Shown here one piece after another: positions 1 to 8,540 of a stretch of 64,000 nucleotides of DNA. Positions within the stretch are counted from its first letter, which is position 1; every line of letters starts with the position of its first letter. The notes beneath the pieces were generated by a model that was not told the origin of the DNA, made no database searches, and was given only the letters and a program-made list of their open reading frames with translations. Origin of the DNA: JADLBR01 sp020847615 (GTDB lineage: Bacteria > Verrucomicrobiota > Verrucomicrobiia > JADLBR01); the NCBI GenBank assembly GCA_026646655.1, contig JAPKHT010000011.1, forward strand, positions 1 through 64,000. Reading direction: 5' to 3'. The position numbers and the translations under genes were made by a program.

Positions 1-64
1 TGGGCGCGAAAGGCGGTCAGCAGTTCGGCGTGTTTTTCAAAGGCAGTCAATAGCGGGGGCAACT

Positions 65-685
65 CTAAGGTGCGGGCGATGAGGGTCGAGCCGCAATATA
101 ATAGGTGGTAATGGCGTTGCCCTTTGCGTTGACTAGGTGGATCTTCGGATCCGCGCCCCACGAGCTCGCGATAAGCCGCGGCCTGGGGCAGCCGAAGACG
201 ATGCGCCCGACGACTTGGCCCGACCGATCCACGACCTCCACCTCCCAGTGCGCCGAGGCATCGGTCTGCGGGCGCAAGAGCAAGAGCCGCACCCGGTGGC
301 ACTCGACCTCCGCCATCTCCGCCAGCTTCCCCGCCCTCTCCCTCAGCTGCGGGATGTGGTCCTCCAGATCCGCCGCCACCAAGGGCGCCAGCGCCAAGGC
401 GCTCGCACCGTCGATCGTCCCGGCGCGGTCGTCGACGACCTTGCCCCCCTGCACTTCCACCAGCCGCCGGTTCCCGCGAAAATTCCCGTCCTCGAAGAGG
501 CACTCCCACTTCTGCACACCCTCGGATTCCGTCACCCGGATCGCCAGCGGCATCGTCCCCCCCGGCAGGCTCAGCTTCCCGGCCACGATCTTGACGACGT
601 CCTTGGGGCCCACATCGGCGCCCGGCGATGCCGTCGCGCCAGCCAGCGCCACCGCCCAAATCCATCCCATCCTGGCCATTCGCAT
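65..685 (-). CDS. Exported protein of unknown function
   Basis: I do not recognise a family. The product (about 206 residues) begins with a short basic segment and a hydrophobic stretch (GWIWAVALAGATASPGA) that looks like a cleavable signal peptide, followed by a soluble domain with a central helix-rich part (HIPQLRERAGKLAEMAEVE) and beta-like ends. ATG at 685 is taken as the start; ATG at 679 is also possible and has AAGG 8 nt upstream. An in-frame extension further upstream would put a proline- and glycine-rich segment before the signal peptide and is unlikely. It lies 68 bp downstream of the propeller hydrolase on the same strand, so co-transcription is possible. Confidence 0.6.
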   Translation of the reverse strand: MRMARMGWIWAVALAGATASPGADVGPKDVVKIVAGKLSLPGGTMPLAIRVTESEGVQKWECLFEDGNFRGNRRLVEVQGGKVVDDRAGTIDGASALALAPLVAADLEDHIPQLRERAGKLAEMAEVECHRVRLLLLRPQTDASAHWEVEVVDRSGQVVGRIVFGCPRPRLIASSWGADPKIHLVNAKGNAITTYYIAARPSSPAP

Positions 686-753
686 CGCCTTATGATGCTC
701 CACGCCCCGCTGCGCTTCAAACCCCTTTTCAGGAACCGCCCCGCGCCCGCCCC

Positions 754-1869
754 TCACTCCACCCGCAGCGGGATCACCAGATTCCACGTGTTCGAAGCCG
801 CGCGGAACCCCCCGGGGCCATCCGCGGTGGCCGCGAAGAGGAAGGCCGGTTTCCCATTCTCAAACAGCAACTGCGGGCGCTCGAGCGACCCCTGCGTGGT
901 CTCTGTCCCGTCGCTCCAGCGCACCGTGCGGGAATACGCCTTCGGCTCCGGGGGCAGCCGCCACGCCAGCCCGTCGTCCGAGATGGCGTGCAGCCCCGCA
1001 TGCTTCTCGCCCGTGATCCCGCCGGTCATGTCCTTGGCCACCATCTCGTAGTGGTCGCCCGACTCCCAGATGTAAGGATCCTCGACGAAATTGCCCCCCG
1101 GTAATTCCAGCACCGGCCCATCCGAAATGCGCTCGTAGGGTCCGTCGAATGTCGCCGCTCGCGCCGCGCCAAGCCGGAGGCCCTGGGGGGTGTTCGACCG
1201 ATACACGAGCATCACGCTCCCGTCGCGCCGCACGCACGCCGCCGGATTGGTCACGATCTTCCCGTCCCACTTGCCCGGACGGGGCTCCAGGATCGGTCGC
1301 CCCCGACGCTCCCACGGCCCCCGCACGGAGCGCGACGTGGCCAGCCCGATCCGGATGTTGTCGTACGAGCGCCCCAGCCGCGTCTTCCCCGAACGCAGCT
1401 CCTCGTCGCCCGGGCCATCGCCGGCGTACGTGCTCCCGATGTAGTAAAGGAGAAAGGTGTCCCCCGCCCTGTGGATCGTCGGGTTGTGGGTCATCCGCCC
1501 GTCCCAGAACGCCTCGCCCCTCTCGGGCAAGACCACCTCCTCGAAACGATACGGGCCCGCCGGGTGGTCCGACGAGGCGCGCACCACCTCCGAGTAAAAT
1601 ACGTACCCCTCGAAAAACGGATGCCGCTTCGGCCACCGCGACGCGAACATGTGATAGCGCCCGTCCTCCCCCCGGATCACCGACCCGCACCACACCCAGT
1701 ACCCCTCCATCCGAAACCCCCCGCCCACCGGCGCGGGCAGCAACCGATCGGCGAAGCCCCCGGCACACCCCGTCGCCCAGCCCACGCAGATCATCGCCGC
1801 GCAGAGGCCGGACCGCAGCCATTGCGCCACTGCGTTGCCGGACGATCGGAAGCCTGTATGCCCTGCCAT
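754..1869 (-). CDS. Exported five-bladed beta-propeller glycoside hydrolase-like protein (GH43/GH32-type fold)
   Basis: Probable exported glycosidase or sugar-binding propeller of about 371 residues. After a hydrophobic leader that ends in ATGC (a weak lipobox, so perhaps a lipoprotein) come blade-like repeats: WCGSVIRGEDGRYHMFASRW, a segment with MTHNPTIHRAGDTFLLYYIG, NPAACVRRDGSVMLVYRS and FVEDPYIWESGDHYEMVAKD. The recurring pattern of an acidic residue near a proline, followed by G-x-Y/F-x-M strands, is typical of clan GH-F/J propellers. I cannot name the catalytic triad or substrate. ATG at 1869 lies 11 bp after the GntR stop, so the two form an operon and the enzyme should respond to the same effector. 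Confidence 0.65.
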   Translation of the reverse strand: MAGHTGFRSSGNAVAQWLRSGLCAAMICVGWATGCAGGFADRLLPAPVGGGFRMEGYWVWCGSVIRGEDGRYHMFASRWPKRHPFFEGYVFYSEVVRASSDHPAGPYRFEEVVLPERGEAFWDGRMTHNPTIHRAGDTFLLYYIGSTYAGDGPGDEELRSGKTRLGRSYDNIRIGLATSRSVRGPWERRGRPILEPRPGKWDGKIVTNPAACVRRDGSVMLVYRSNTPQGLRLGAARAATFDGPYERISDGPVLELPGGNFVEDPYIWESGDHYEMVAKDMTGGITGEKHAGLHAISDDGLAWRLPPEPKAYSRTVRWSDGTETTQGSLERPQLLFENGKPAFLFAATADGPGGFRAASNTWNLVIPLRVE

Positions 1870-1880
1870 AGGCCCCAACC

Positions 1881-2576
1881 CTACACGATCTTCTCCGCCG
1901 GGCGGAAGCTCGCCGCGCTCCGCAGGTGGAACTGCGCAGCCGCCAGCGCGGTCTGCGGGTCGCGCCGCGCCAGCGCGTCGAGGATCGCCATGTGCTGCTC
2001 GTGCCCCCTCGCCAGCCACGCCGGATCCTCACGCCCCGCCTCGTAGCTCGCCCGCTTGAACCCCCAGCACCGGCGGATCGCCTCCGCCAGCGGCATGTTC
2101 CCGCAATGCTCCGCGATGGCAAGGTGCAGCGCGTAGTCGAACTCCCGCGCCGCCAATGCCCAGCCACGCCTCCCCGGACGCGCCCGCTCCCCAAGCGCCC
2201 GCAATCCCTCCACCACCTCGTCCCCGATCCGCGTCGCCGCCATCGCCGCCGCCTCCGGCTCCAGCAGTTCCCGCAACCTGTGCACCTCCATCAGCCAATT
2301 CTCGGCCCCGGGGCGCACCACCGCCCGCCGATTCACCTCGTGCACCACGATCCCGTCCGCCTCCAGCCGCTGCAGCGCCTGCACCACCGGCGTCCGGCTC
2401 ACCCCCAGATCCCTCGCCAGCCGGGTGCTCTTCAGCTCCGCGCCCCCGCCCAATTCCCCGCGCACGATCCGTAGGAGAATCCGGTCGTACACCCGGTCCA
2501 CCAACGATGCGCACCCCTTCCCGGGGGGCCGCCCGCACCCCGCCATCGCCCCGCCATTTTTCCTCTTGACCGCCAT
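1881..2576 (-). CDS. GntR-family transcriptional regulator (FadR/FCD type)
   Basis: DNA-binding repressor or activator of 231 residues. An N-terminal winged helix (about 25-95) has the GntR signature L-R-x3-E/L-x-G/S, V-S-R-T-P-V and A-L-Q-R-L-E-A-D-G-I-V. A C-terminal all-helical effector domain (about 100-225) has the FCD pattern R-E-L-L-E-P-E-A-A with D and H residues that usually bind metal or a carboxylate (FDYALHLAIAEHCGN, GHEQHMAIL). ATG at 2576 is preferred over GTG at 2582 because GAGG lies 5 nt upstream of it. A perfect palindrome at 2587-2608 sits directly upstream, so autoregulation and control of the divergent oxidoreductase gene are likely. Confidence 0.88.
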   Translation of the reverse strand: MAVKRKNGGAMAGCGRPPGKGCASLVDRVYDRILLRIVRGELGGGAELKSTRLARDLGVSRTPVVQALQRLEADGIVVHEVNRRAVVRPGAENWLMEVHRLRELLEPEAAAMAATRIGDEVVEGLRALGERARPGRRGWALAAREFDYALHLAIAEHCGNMPLAEAIRRCWGFKRASYEAGREDPAWLARGHEQHMAILDALARRDPQTALAAAQFHLRSAASFRPAEKIV

Positions 2577-2586
2577 GCCCACCTCG

Positions 2587-2608
2587 ATTAAAGTGAATTC
2601 ACTTTAAT
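2587..2608. promoter_or_regulatory. Perfect 22-bp palindrome, probable GntR operator
   Basis: The left half is ATTAAAGTGAA and the right half is its exact reverse complement, with no spacer. It lies in the divergent region between the GntR gene and the oxidoreductase gene, just upstream of the regulator's Shine-Dalgarno sequence. It is AT-rich against GC-rich surroundings. GntR/FadR operators are typically short palindromes of this kind. Binding by this regulator is inferred. Confidence 0.75.
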
Positions 2609-2674
2609 GCGGTGTTGTGGGCCTGTCCAGAGGAAAAGAACTTCAGAGGGACCATCGAAACCCGAATAAAGGCC

Positions 2675-2686
2675 ATAAAGTGAATA
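2675..2686 (+). promoter_or_regulatory. Second operator-like half-site (ATAAAGTGAATA)
   Basis: Shares the core TAAAGTGAAT with the half-site of the palindrome 88 bp upstream, in the same orientation. It lies at the very start of the oxidoreductase gene, overlapping a possible GTG start at 2680. A regulator bound at both sites could loop or block the leader. Only one arm is well conserved, so this could be chance. Confidence 0.4.
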
Positions 2687-2691
2687 CAGTT

Positions 2692-3969
2692 ATGGGGACA
2701 GTCGGTGGCCGTTCGCTGCGCGCGGGGATGGTCGGCACGGGGATGATCTTCGACGACACGTATCGCCCCTTCTTCGAGCGGGCGCGGCTCGAGGGGATGC
2801 ACGGGCGCCGTTTTGGGGCGATCGAGGTGCCGCTGGTGGCGGTGGCGAGCCGGACCGGCAAGCGCGCGGAGGCGTACCGCAGCGCGGCGGGCGATCGGAT
2901 CGGCGCTTTCGAGAGTTTCTCCGGGGAGGACGCGCTGGACCGGCTGCTGGGCGCGGGTGTGGATTTCGTGTGCGTGGCGACGCCCGACGACCGGCATTTC
3001 GCCGCCGCGCGCAAGGTGCTGGCCGCCGGGAAACACCTCCTGGTTGAAAAGCCCTCGGTGCTCTCGCTTCAGGAGCTGGACGAGCTGGAGCGGCTCGCGA
3101 AGGAGAGGGGCGTGCTGGCGAAGGTGGTGTATCACAAGCTGCTCGACCCCGACCACAAGAAGCTGCGCACGCTCGTGGCGGACGGCCTGCTGCGGCACGC
3201 CAACAGCGGCTACTGCTCTCTGCTGGAACCGAGGCAGGTGTCCGGGAGCCAGTTCGCCGAATGGATCGCGGGCCGCAACCCGGGCACGTACGTGGCGGTG
3301 CACTACATCAAACTGATCGACTTCACGTTCGGTGGGCGCCTCAAGACCGTGGCCTGCACGGGCCAGAGGGGCATCGTGGGCGCCAGCGGGGGCACCACGT
3401 GGGACTCCACGCAACTCCGCCTCATCTATGACCGCGGCGACGGGCGCGAGGCGGCGTTCGATATCCACACGAGCTGGGTCACGCCCGACAACTTCCCCGG
3501 CTACGTCGAGCAGGAGGTCCAGTTCCGTTTCGATAATGGCGTGTGGAACGCGCACGGCCGGCGGCGGGGCGTCGAGTGCACGATCGAGGGCAAGACGCCG
3601 GTCGAGATCAAGATCTCGATGAACAATCATTACAGCGCGACTTGCCTCGAGCCCTGGGGCGAGCGCTCCCGGCGCGGCTACGGCGTCGAGGCGATCGAGC
3701 GCTTCGTCCGCGAGGTGGCCACGGTGGAATTCGGCGGCCCCGCGGACGGACGCGCGGCGCGCCTCGCCGAGATGCGCGCGCTGGCCTACGACGACATCTG
3801 CGCTGACCGCCAGACGGTCGCCGCGGTCCAGGCGATGGAGGCGATCCTCGCGCGGCACGCCGCGGGAGAACCGGACTGCGTGGCGCGCGTCAACCGCGAC
3901 GGCCGGGGCCTGGTGCTGCTGCGCCCCGGCGATGGCGGAGTCGATGTCCTGTATGAAGGGACCGTATGA
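2692..3969 (+). CDS. Gfo/Idh/MocA-family oxidoreductase (cytoplasmic)
   Basis: NAD(P)-dependent dehydrogenase of about 425 residues acting on a sugar or polyol. The N-terminal Rossmann fold starts at LRAGMVGTGMI, and VEKP (E119-K120-P121) is the conserved EKP substrate/cofactor motif. The C-terminal part is the usual mixed alpha/beta domain. There is no signal peptide or twin-arginine motif, unlike the other two Gfo/Idh proteins here. The start is uncertain: ATG 2692 fits the fold, while GTG 2680 has AAAGG 7 nt upstream. It is followed within 10 bp by the aminotransferase, and the pair sits divergently from GntR, suggesting one catabolic unit. Substrate unknown; an amino or keto sugar is a guess from the neighbour. 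Confidence 0.85.
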   Translation: MGTVGGRSLRAGMVGTGMIFDDTYRPFFERARLEGMHGRRFGAIEVPLVAVASRTGKRAEAYRSAAGDRIGAFESFSGEDALDRLLGAGVDFVCVATPDDRHFAAARKVLAAGKHLLVEKPSVLSLQELDELERLAKERGVLAKVVYHKLLDPDHKKLRTLVADGLLRHANSGYCSLLEPRQVSGSQFAEWIAGRNPGTYVAVHYIKLIDFTFGGRLKTVACTGQRGIVGASGGTTWDSTQLRLIYDRGDGREAAFDIHTSWVTPDNFPGYVEQEVQFRFDNGVWNAHGRRRGVECTIEGKTPVEIKISMNNHYSATCLEPWGERSRRGYGVEAIERFVREVATVEFGGPADGRAARLAEMRALAYDDICADRQTVAAVQAMEAILARHAAGEPDCVARVNRDGRGLVLLRPGDGGVDVLYEGTV

Positions 3970-3979
3970 GGAGCATCCC

Positions 3980-5383
3980 ATGAAAACCGAAACCATGACC
4001 CCCACCGACACCATCGCGCACGCGAACGAGCCACGCTCCAACGCCGTGCGCCAGCGCCTGGCCCGCGTCGAGCCCCGGAGCCAGCGGACCTTCACGCCGA
4101 GCCTCGCCGTGATCGAGAGGGCCGAGGGCTCCTTCGTGTTCACCCCGGAGGGTCGCCGGCTCGCCGACTTCACCTCGGGTGTCCTCGTGGTCAACCTCGG
4201 CCACAACCCCGCGCGGTGGTGGCGGCGGGTCTGGGATCTCATGGGCATCGCGCCCGGGCACCAGGCCGACGGATTCATGCCGGCGGCCCCGCTCACCGCG
4301 TACAATGCCGCCCCGGAACTGGAGGTCCGCGCCTGCGAGCGACTGATCGAATGCCTGCGAGCGCAGCCCGGCGGCGGGCGGTGCGAGCAAGTCCTATGGG
4401 CCGCCAGCGGCAGCGAGGCGATCCAGAAGGCCCTCTGGGCCGCCCTCGCCCGCCGTCCCGACAGGGACGTCATCCTGGCCACCCGCCACGGTTTTCACGG
4501 CAAGAAGGGCCTGGCGCGCGCCGTCACGGGCAGCGAGAAGGATCCCGACCGCGACCCGCGGGTCCGCTTCATCGCGTTCCCGACATCGGAGTGCGCCGAT
4601 ACCAACCGCCGCCGGCAGAAGCTGGACCTCGCGCCCTACGAGAAGGAACTCGATGCCATGCGGGCCGAGTACGGCGATCGGCTCTGCGCGCTGATCACCG
4701 AGCCCTATCTGGGGGGCGGCGGTTCTTTCCACCCGCAGCCCGAATACCTGCAGATGCTCGAGCGCTTCTGCCGGAAGCATGACATCGTCTTTATCCTGGA
4801 TGAGGTGCAGGCCAACTTCGGTCGCACCGGGGAACTCTTCGCCTTCACGTACTACGGCATCGAGCCCGATGTGGTCGTGCTGGGCAAGGGCCTGGGCAAC
4901 GGAATCCCCGTCGCCGCCGCGGTCGGGCGCGCGGATATATTCGCCTCGCTCGGCTACGGCGAGGCCTCCGACACCTTCAGCGGGAACCCCCTCGCCTGCG
5001 CGTCCGTGCTGGCGACCCTCGAGGAGTTCGCCGATGGCAAGGTGATGGCGCACGCGAAGAAACTCGCCGAGATACTCGAGGCCGGCCTGACCCGCATGCA
5101 ACGGGAACTCCCGATCATCGCCCACGTGCGTGGCGAGGGCGCCGTCTGGGGCATCGAGTTCGCCGGCGTCAATGGCCACCCGCCTTCCGATGTCGCCAAC
5201 GCCTGCGTCGAGGCGTGCTACCTCGGCGACGCCGAGGGCCACGCGATCCACCTGCTCGGCCCGCTGGCCGGCAAGGTGGTCCGCGTCAGCCCCCCGCTCG
5301 TCATGCCCCTGGATGACGCGCGCCGCTACCTCGATGCCATGGGCCGAATCCTCGCCTCCGTGAGCAAGAGGTTCTGCGGCTAG
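3980..5383 (+). CDS. Class III PLP-dependent aminotransferase
   Basis: Transfers an amino group between an omega-amino compound and a keto acid using pyridoxal phosphate. The 467-residue product has family hallmarks in order: ASGSEAIQKA (phosphate-binding region), DEVQANFGRTG (the Asp that contacts the PLP ring nitrogen), and LGKGLGNGIP, in which K303 should form the Schiff base. A G-N-P-L-A segment follows, as in GABA, ornithine and diaminobutyrate aminotransferases. Start chosen at ATG 3980 because GAGGAG lies 6 nt upstream and overlaps the stop codon of the preceding oxidoreductase, indicating translational coupling. Substrate cannot be fixed from sequence. The dehydrogenase-transaminase pairing suggests oxidation of an alcohol to a keto group followed by amination, or the reverse. 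Confidence 0.9.
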   Translation: MKTETMTPTDTIAHANEPRSNAVRQRLARVEPRSQRTFTPSLAVIERAEGSFVFTPEGRRLADFTSGVLVVNLGHNPARWWRRVWDLMGIAPGHQADGFMPAAPLTAYNAAPELEVRACERLIECLRAQPGGGRCEQVLWAASGSEAIQKALWAALARRPDRDVILATRHGFHGKKGLARAVTGSEKDPDRDPRVRFIAFPTSECADTNRRRQKLDLAPYEKELDAMRAEYGDRLCALITEPYLGGGGSFHPQPEYLQMLERFCRKHDIVFILDEVQANFGRTGELFAFTYYGIEPDVVVLGKGLGNGIPVAAAVGRADIFASLGYGEASDTFSGNPLACASVLATLEEFADGKVMAHAKKLAEILEAGLTRMQRELPIIAHVRGEGAVWGIEFAGVNGHPPSDVANACVEACYLGDAEGHAIHLLGPLAGKVVRVSPPLVMPLDDARRYLDAMGRILASVSKRFCG

Positions 5384-5454
5384 CCAGAAGCTCCGAAGTT
5401 CGCGGCACCCAGAATCACACCGCAAGCGATTAATCAAGAACGCGTTGCACGTAA

Positions 5455-5555
5455 GCCGCCTGAAGGCGGCACTACGAGCACAAGACCACGGGAATGCTCG
5501 TAGTGGTGCCTTTAGGCACTCCGCGACCCACCAGACGTTTTCCCCTGAATAATCC
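5455..5555. repeat. R2 repeat copy 1: hairpin, long stem, hairpin
   Basis: Consists of GCCGCCTGAAGGCGGC (5455-5470), then ACTACGAGC (5471-5479) pairing with GCTCGTAGT (5496-5504), then GTGCC/GGCAC (5506-5519), then a shared tail beginning CCGCGACCCACCAGA. The same order recurs near 24205 and 30364. It fills part of the 369-bp gene-free stretch 5384-5752, which otherwise holds a GC hairpin and an R1 copy. Confidence 0.75.
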
Positions 5556-5576
5556 GGCGCGTGGAGAGTTCTGGCT

Positions 5577-5606
5577 AGCGCCGCCCCGCGCGCCGGGGGC
5601 GGCGCT
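5577..5606. repeat. GC-rich hairpin, 11-bp perfect stem
   Basis: AGCGCCGCCCC and GGGGCGGCGCT are separated by 8 nt. No T-tract follows on either strand, so it is not a classical intrinsic terminator. It directly abuts the extended R1 repeat. Confidence 0.6.
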
Positions 5607-5658
5607 GACCCGAAAATTGCGCTCGCATCCCGTAGCCGAACGCGTGAGCGTTTGGCCG
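5606..5658. repeat. R1 repeat, extended copy
   Basis: Core arms CCGAACGC and GCGTTTGG around GTGA (5636-5655), preceded by CGAAAATTGC and then CCCGTAG. The upstream block is also present at the copies near 50367 and 55367, so the unit is longer than the hairpin alone. Confidence 0.75.
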
Positions 5659-5752
5659 TTGCCTTTCGTCCCGGCGACAGCCTTCGGCTATGCTCGAACC
5701 GGCAACTTTCGTCTGGACAGTCGCCGCGTCCACCCACCACATGGTCATGCGC

Positions 5753-8497
5753 ATGAAACGAACGACCTCCGCCACGCTCTTCCTCGTCGTCCTGGCGCTG
5801 CCCGGCGCCGCCGCCACACCCACCGGCCCGCTGAAGGAATGGCACTTCAACTCTCCGGAGGCCATCGCCCAATGGCCAGCCAACGCGCACCTGGAATCCT
5901 CGGGGATCGTCGATGGCGCCTGGCGCCTCCGGGCCAAGGGCAACGACCCGATGATCATCCTCGCCGCGCCGTTCGAGATCCCCGCGGGATCCCACCAGTG
6001 CGTCGAGATCCGCATCAAGGCCGACCGCCCCGGCACCTGCGACCTGTACTGGAGCAACACGACCCAGGGCAAGTACGGCGGTTTCTCGTCGGAGAAACTC
6101 ACCCGTTTCGCCGTCGCCGGCACCGGGACGTGGGAGACGTGCGCGCTCTACCCGTTCTGGCAATCGGAGAAGAAGATCATCCGCCTGAGGCTCGATCTAT
6201 ACGATGGCGCGAGTTTCGACCTGGGACACATCCGCATCGTCGGGTTGCCCGCCCCGGCCGTATCCTCCGAGCCCGCCTTTGATCTCACGCGCGAGGCACC
6301 GGGCTGGTCGGGCCTCGCCGGGGCAACGGCGTCAATCCGCGACGGGGGCCTGGAGATCCGCTCTTCCGGGCCGGGTGCTTTCGCGCTCTCCCCGCCCATC
6401 GACACCTCGTCCGAGGATCGCCCGTATATCGCCATCCGCGCACGCTCCCGACAGTCGGGCCGCGGCGCGGTGGTATTCGCGACCACGGCGGCCCCGGGGC
6501 TCCAGAGGATCGAGTTCGATATCCTCGGCGACGGCGTCGACCACACCTATAATATCGACGCCATCGAGAACCCAGACTGGCGGGGTCGCATCGTGGCTCT
6601 CGGCGTCCTGCCGCCCCCGGGCGGCGCGCTTCGCGTGACCCGCCTCGCCGTCGCCGACGTGCCCCAGGGTTCCCCTGAACTGCGCATCGCGTATTTCGCC
6701 CTCGATGATCCCCTCCCGCGGTCGGGGCGCCCGGCATCCCTGCGGGCCACGATCCAGAACCTCGGGGGCGAACCCGCGTCCCAGATCACTGCCACACTGC
6801 GCCTGCCCGAGAGCATCCGCCAAGTCGGCGCCTCCCCCGATCCCATCGGCCCACTGCGCTATGGCGAGCGCACCGAAGTCGGATGGCGGGTCGAGGCCCC
6901 CTCACCCACCTCGGGCGACGCGCTCCTGACCATCGCCTCCGGCCCCGCGACCGCCGAGGCCCGCGCCCGCATCGCCTTCACCGCGAGGCCCGACGTCCCC
7001 GCCGCGAAATACGTGCCCGAACCGAAACCGGTGCGCGGCGACACCGATGTCGGCGTCTATTACTTTCCCGGCTGGCACACCCGCGCCCGATGGATGCCCA
7101 TCGAGGATTATCCCGAGCGCAAACCCGTCCTCGGCTGGTACCGCGAGGGCGATCCCGAGGTCGCCGACTGGCATATCAAGTGGGCCGTCGAGCACGGCAT
7201 CACGTTCTTCATCTACGACTGGTACTGGTCCCGGGGCGCACGCCACCTCGAGCACGGCCTGCACGACGCCTACTTCAACGCGCGATACAGGCACCTCCTG
7301 AAATTCTGCCTCCTCTGGGCCAACCACAACCCCAAGGGCACTTCCTCGGTCGAGGACTGCGCCGCGGTCACGCGGTTCTGGATCGAGCACTACTTCCGCC
7401 GCCCCGAGTACTTCAAGATCGGGGATCGCCCGCTGATGGTGATATTCAGCTCCGACCGCATCCGCGACGATCTCAAGGGCAACGCGCGCGCGGGACTCGA
7501 TGCCATGCGCGAGGAGTGCCGCAAGGCCGGCCTCCCTCCCGTCCACCTCGCCGCCTGCATACCGGACGCCTCGCGCGCCAAGCGCGCCGCCGAAGACGGC
7601 TACGATTCCGTGACCGCCTACAACTGGCCGCGGCTCGGCATGCCGCCCGGGGAACTCCGCGCACCCTTCGCCACGCTCCCCGATGCCTATCGCGCCAACT
7701 GGGAGGATATCCTCAAGACCGCCGGCATCCCCATCCTGCTGCCGCTGTGCGGCGGATGGGACAGCCGCCCCTGGCATGGCGACGCCAACGTCGTGCGCTC
7801 CGGGCGCACGCCCGAGCACTTCGCCCGCCACCTCCGCGATGCGCGCGCCCTGCTCACCTCGCGATCCAAGGACCCCCTCGTACCCAACATCGCCATCATC
7901 GAGGCATGGAACGAATGGGGCGAGGGCTCGTACATCGAACCCCACCAGGAATTCGCCTTCGGCTATCTGGACGCCATCCGCGAGGTCTTCGCGGGCGGTG
8001 GCGCGCACACTGACATCGGACCCGCGGACGTCGGCCTCGGACCCTACGACCTGCCGCCCACCGACCTCTCCGCAAGCGCGTGGAATTTCGACGCCGGAAA
8101 CGACGGCTGGGGCGAGGCCGCGCAGGTCATCCGCTTCGGCGCACGCGACGGCGCCCTCTGCGGCGAGTCCGCCGGACCCGACCCCGCCCTCCCCGGCCCC
8201 ACCATCGATCTGCCTGCCGACGGCTTCCGCGCGGTGGTCATCCGGATGCGACTCCAGGCCGCCGACGCCAAGATCCAGAGTTGCCGCGCGCAGCTCTTCT
8301 GGAGAACCGACCGCCTCAAGGAGAGCGAGGCCACCCAGATCGGCTTTCAGGCCCCGGCCGACGGCCAGTGGCACGAGCACCGCATCGACCTCACGAAGAA
8401 CCCGCGATGGCGCGGACGCATCCGCCGCCTCCGCTTCGATCCCGCCGACCGCCCCGGTGTCCAGTTCGCCATCGACCACGTCCGCCTCGAGCGCTAA
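5753..8497 (+). CDS. Exported GH99-like (WbsX-type) glycoside hydrolase with flanking beta-sandwich domains
   Basis: Large exported enzyme of about 914 residues, probably cleaving mannose- or other hexose-containing glycans. A signal peptide (MKRTTSATLFLVVLALPGAA) is followed by two beta-sandwich, CBM-like modules (about 25-330) and an Ig-like segment. The TIM-barrel domain (about 430-755) has VGVYYFPGWH near its start and AWNEWGEGSYIEP near residue 718, both hallmarks of GH99-like/WbsX proteins. A C-terminal sandwich (about 780-914) resembles the N-terminal module. Upstream ATGs at 5741 and 5747 are possible; none has a strong ribosome site. The flanking repeats isolate it, so it is probably monocistronic. 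Confidence 0.78.
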   Translation: MKRTTSATLFLVVLALPGAAATPTGPLKEWHFNSPEAIAQWPANAHLESSGIVDGAWRLRAKGNDPMIILAAPFEIPAGSHQCVEIRIKADRPGTCDLYWSNTTQGKYGGFSSEKLTRFAVAGTGTWETCALYPFWQSEKKIIRLRLDLYDGASFDLGHIRIVGLPAPAVSSEPAFDLTREAPGWSGLAGATASIRDGGLEIRSSGPGAFALSPPIDTSSEDRPYIAIRARSRQSGRGAVVFATTAAPGLQRIEFDILGDGVDHTYNIDAIENPDWRGRIVALGVLPPPGGALRVTRLAVADVPQGSPELRIAYFALDDPLPRSGRPASLRATIQNLGGEPASQITATLRLPESIRQVGASPDPIGPLRYGERTEVGWRVEAPSPTSGDALLTIASGPATAEARARIAFTARPDVPAAKYVPEPKPVRGDTDVGVYYFPGWHTRARWMPIEDYPERKPVLGWYREGDPEVADWHIKWAVEHGITFFIYDWYWSRGARHLEHGLHDAYFNARYRHLLKFCLLWANHNPKGTSSVEDCAAVTRFWIEHYFRRPEYFKIGDRPLMVIFSSDRIRDDLKGNARAGLDAMREECRKAGLPPVHLAACIPDASRAKRAAEDGYDSVTAYNWPRLGMPPGELRAPFATLPDAYRANWEDILKTAGIPILLPLCGGWDSRPWHGDANVVRSGRTPEHFARHLRDARALLTSRSKDPLVPNIAIIEAWNEWGEGSYIEPHQEFAFGYLDAIREVFAGGGAHTDIGPADVGLGPYDLPPTDLSASAWNFDAGNDGWGEAAQVIRFGARDGALCGESAGPDPALPGPTIDLPADGFRAVVIRMRLQAADAKIQSCRAQLFWRTDRLKESEATQIGFQAPADGQWHEHRIDLTKNPRWRGRIRRLRFDPADRPGVQFAIDHVRLER

Positions 8498-8540
8498 CCG
8501 CAAATTGACACCCCGGCGATTCGCGCAATCTTTGGTCCGG

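Noticed and set aside
2599..4482. Minus-strand open frame opposite the oxidoreductase and aminotransferase
   Set aside because: Antisense to two intact, coupled genes; Arg/His/Pro-rich shadow composition.
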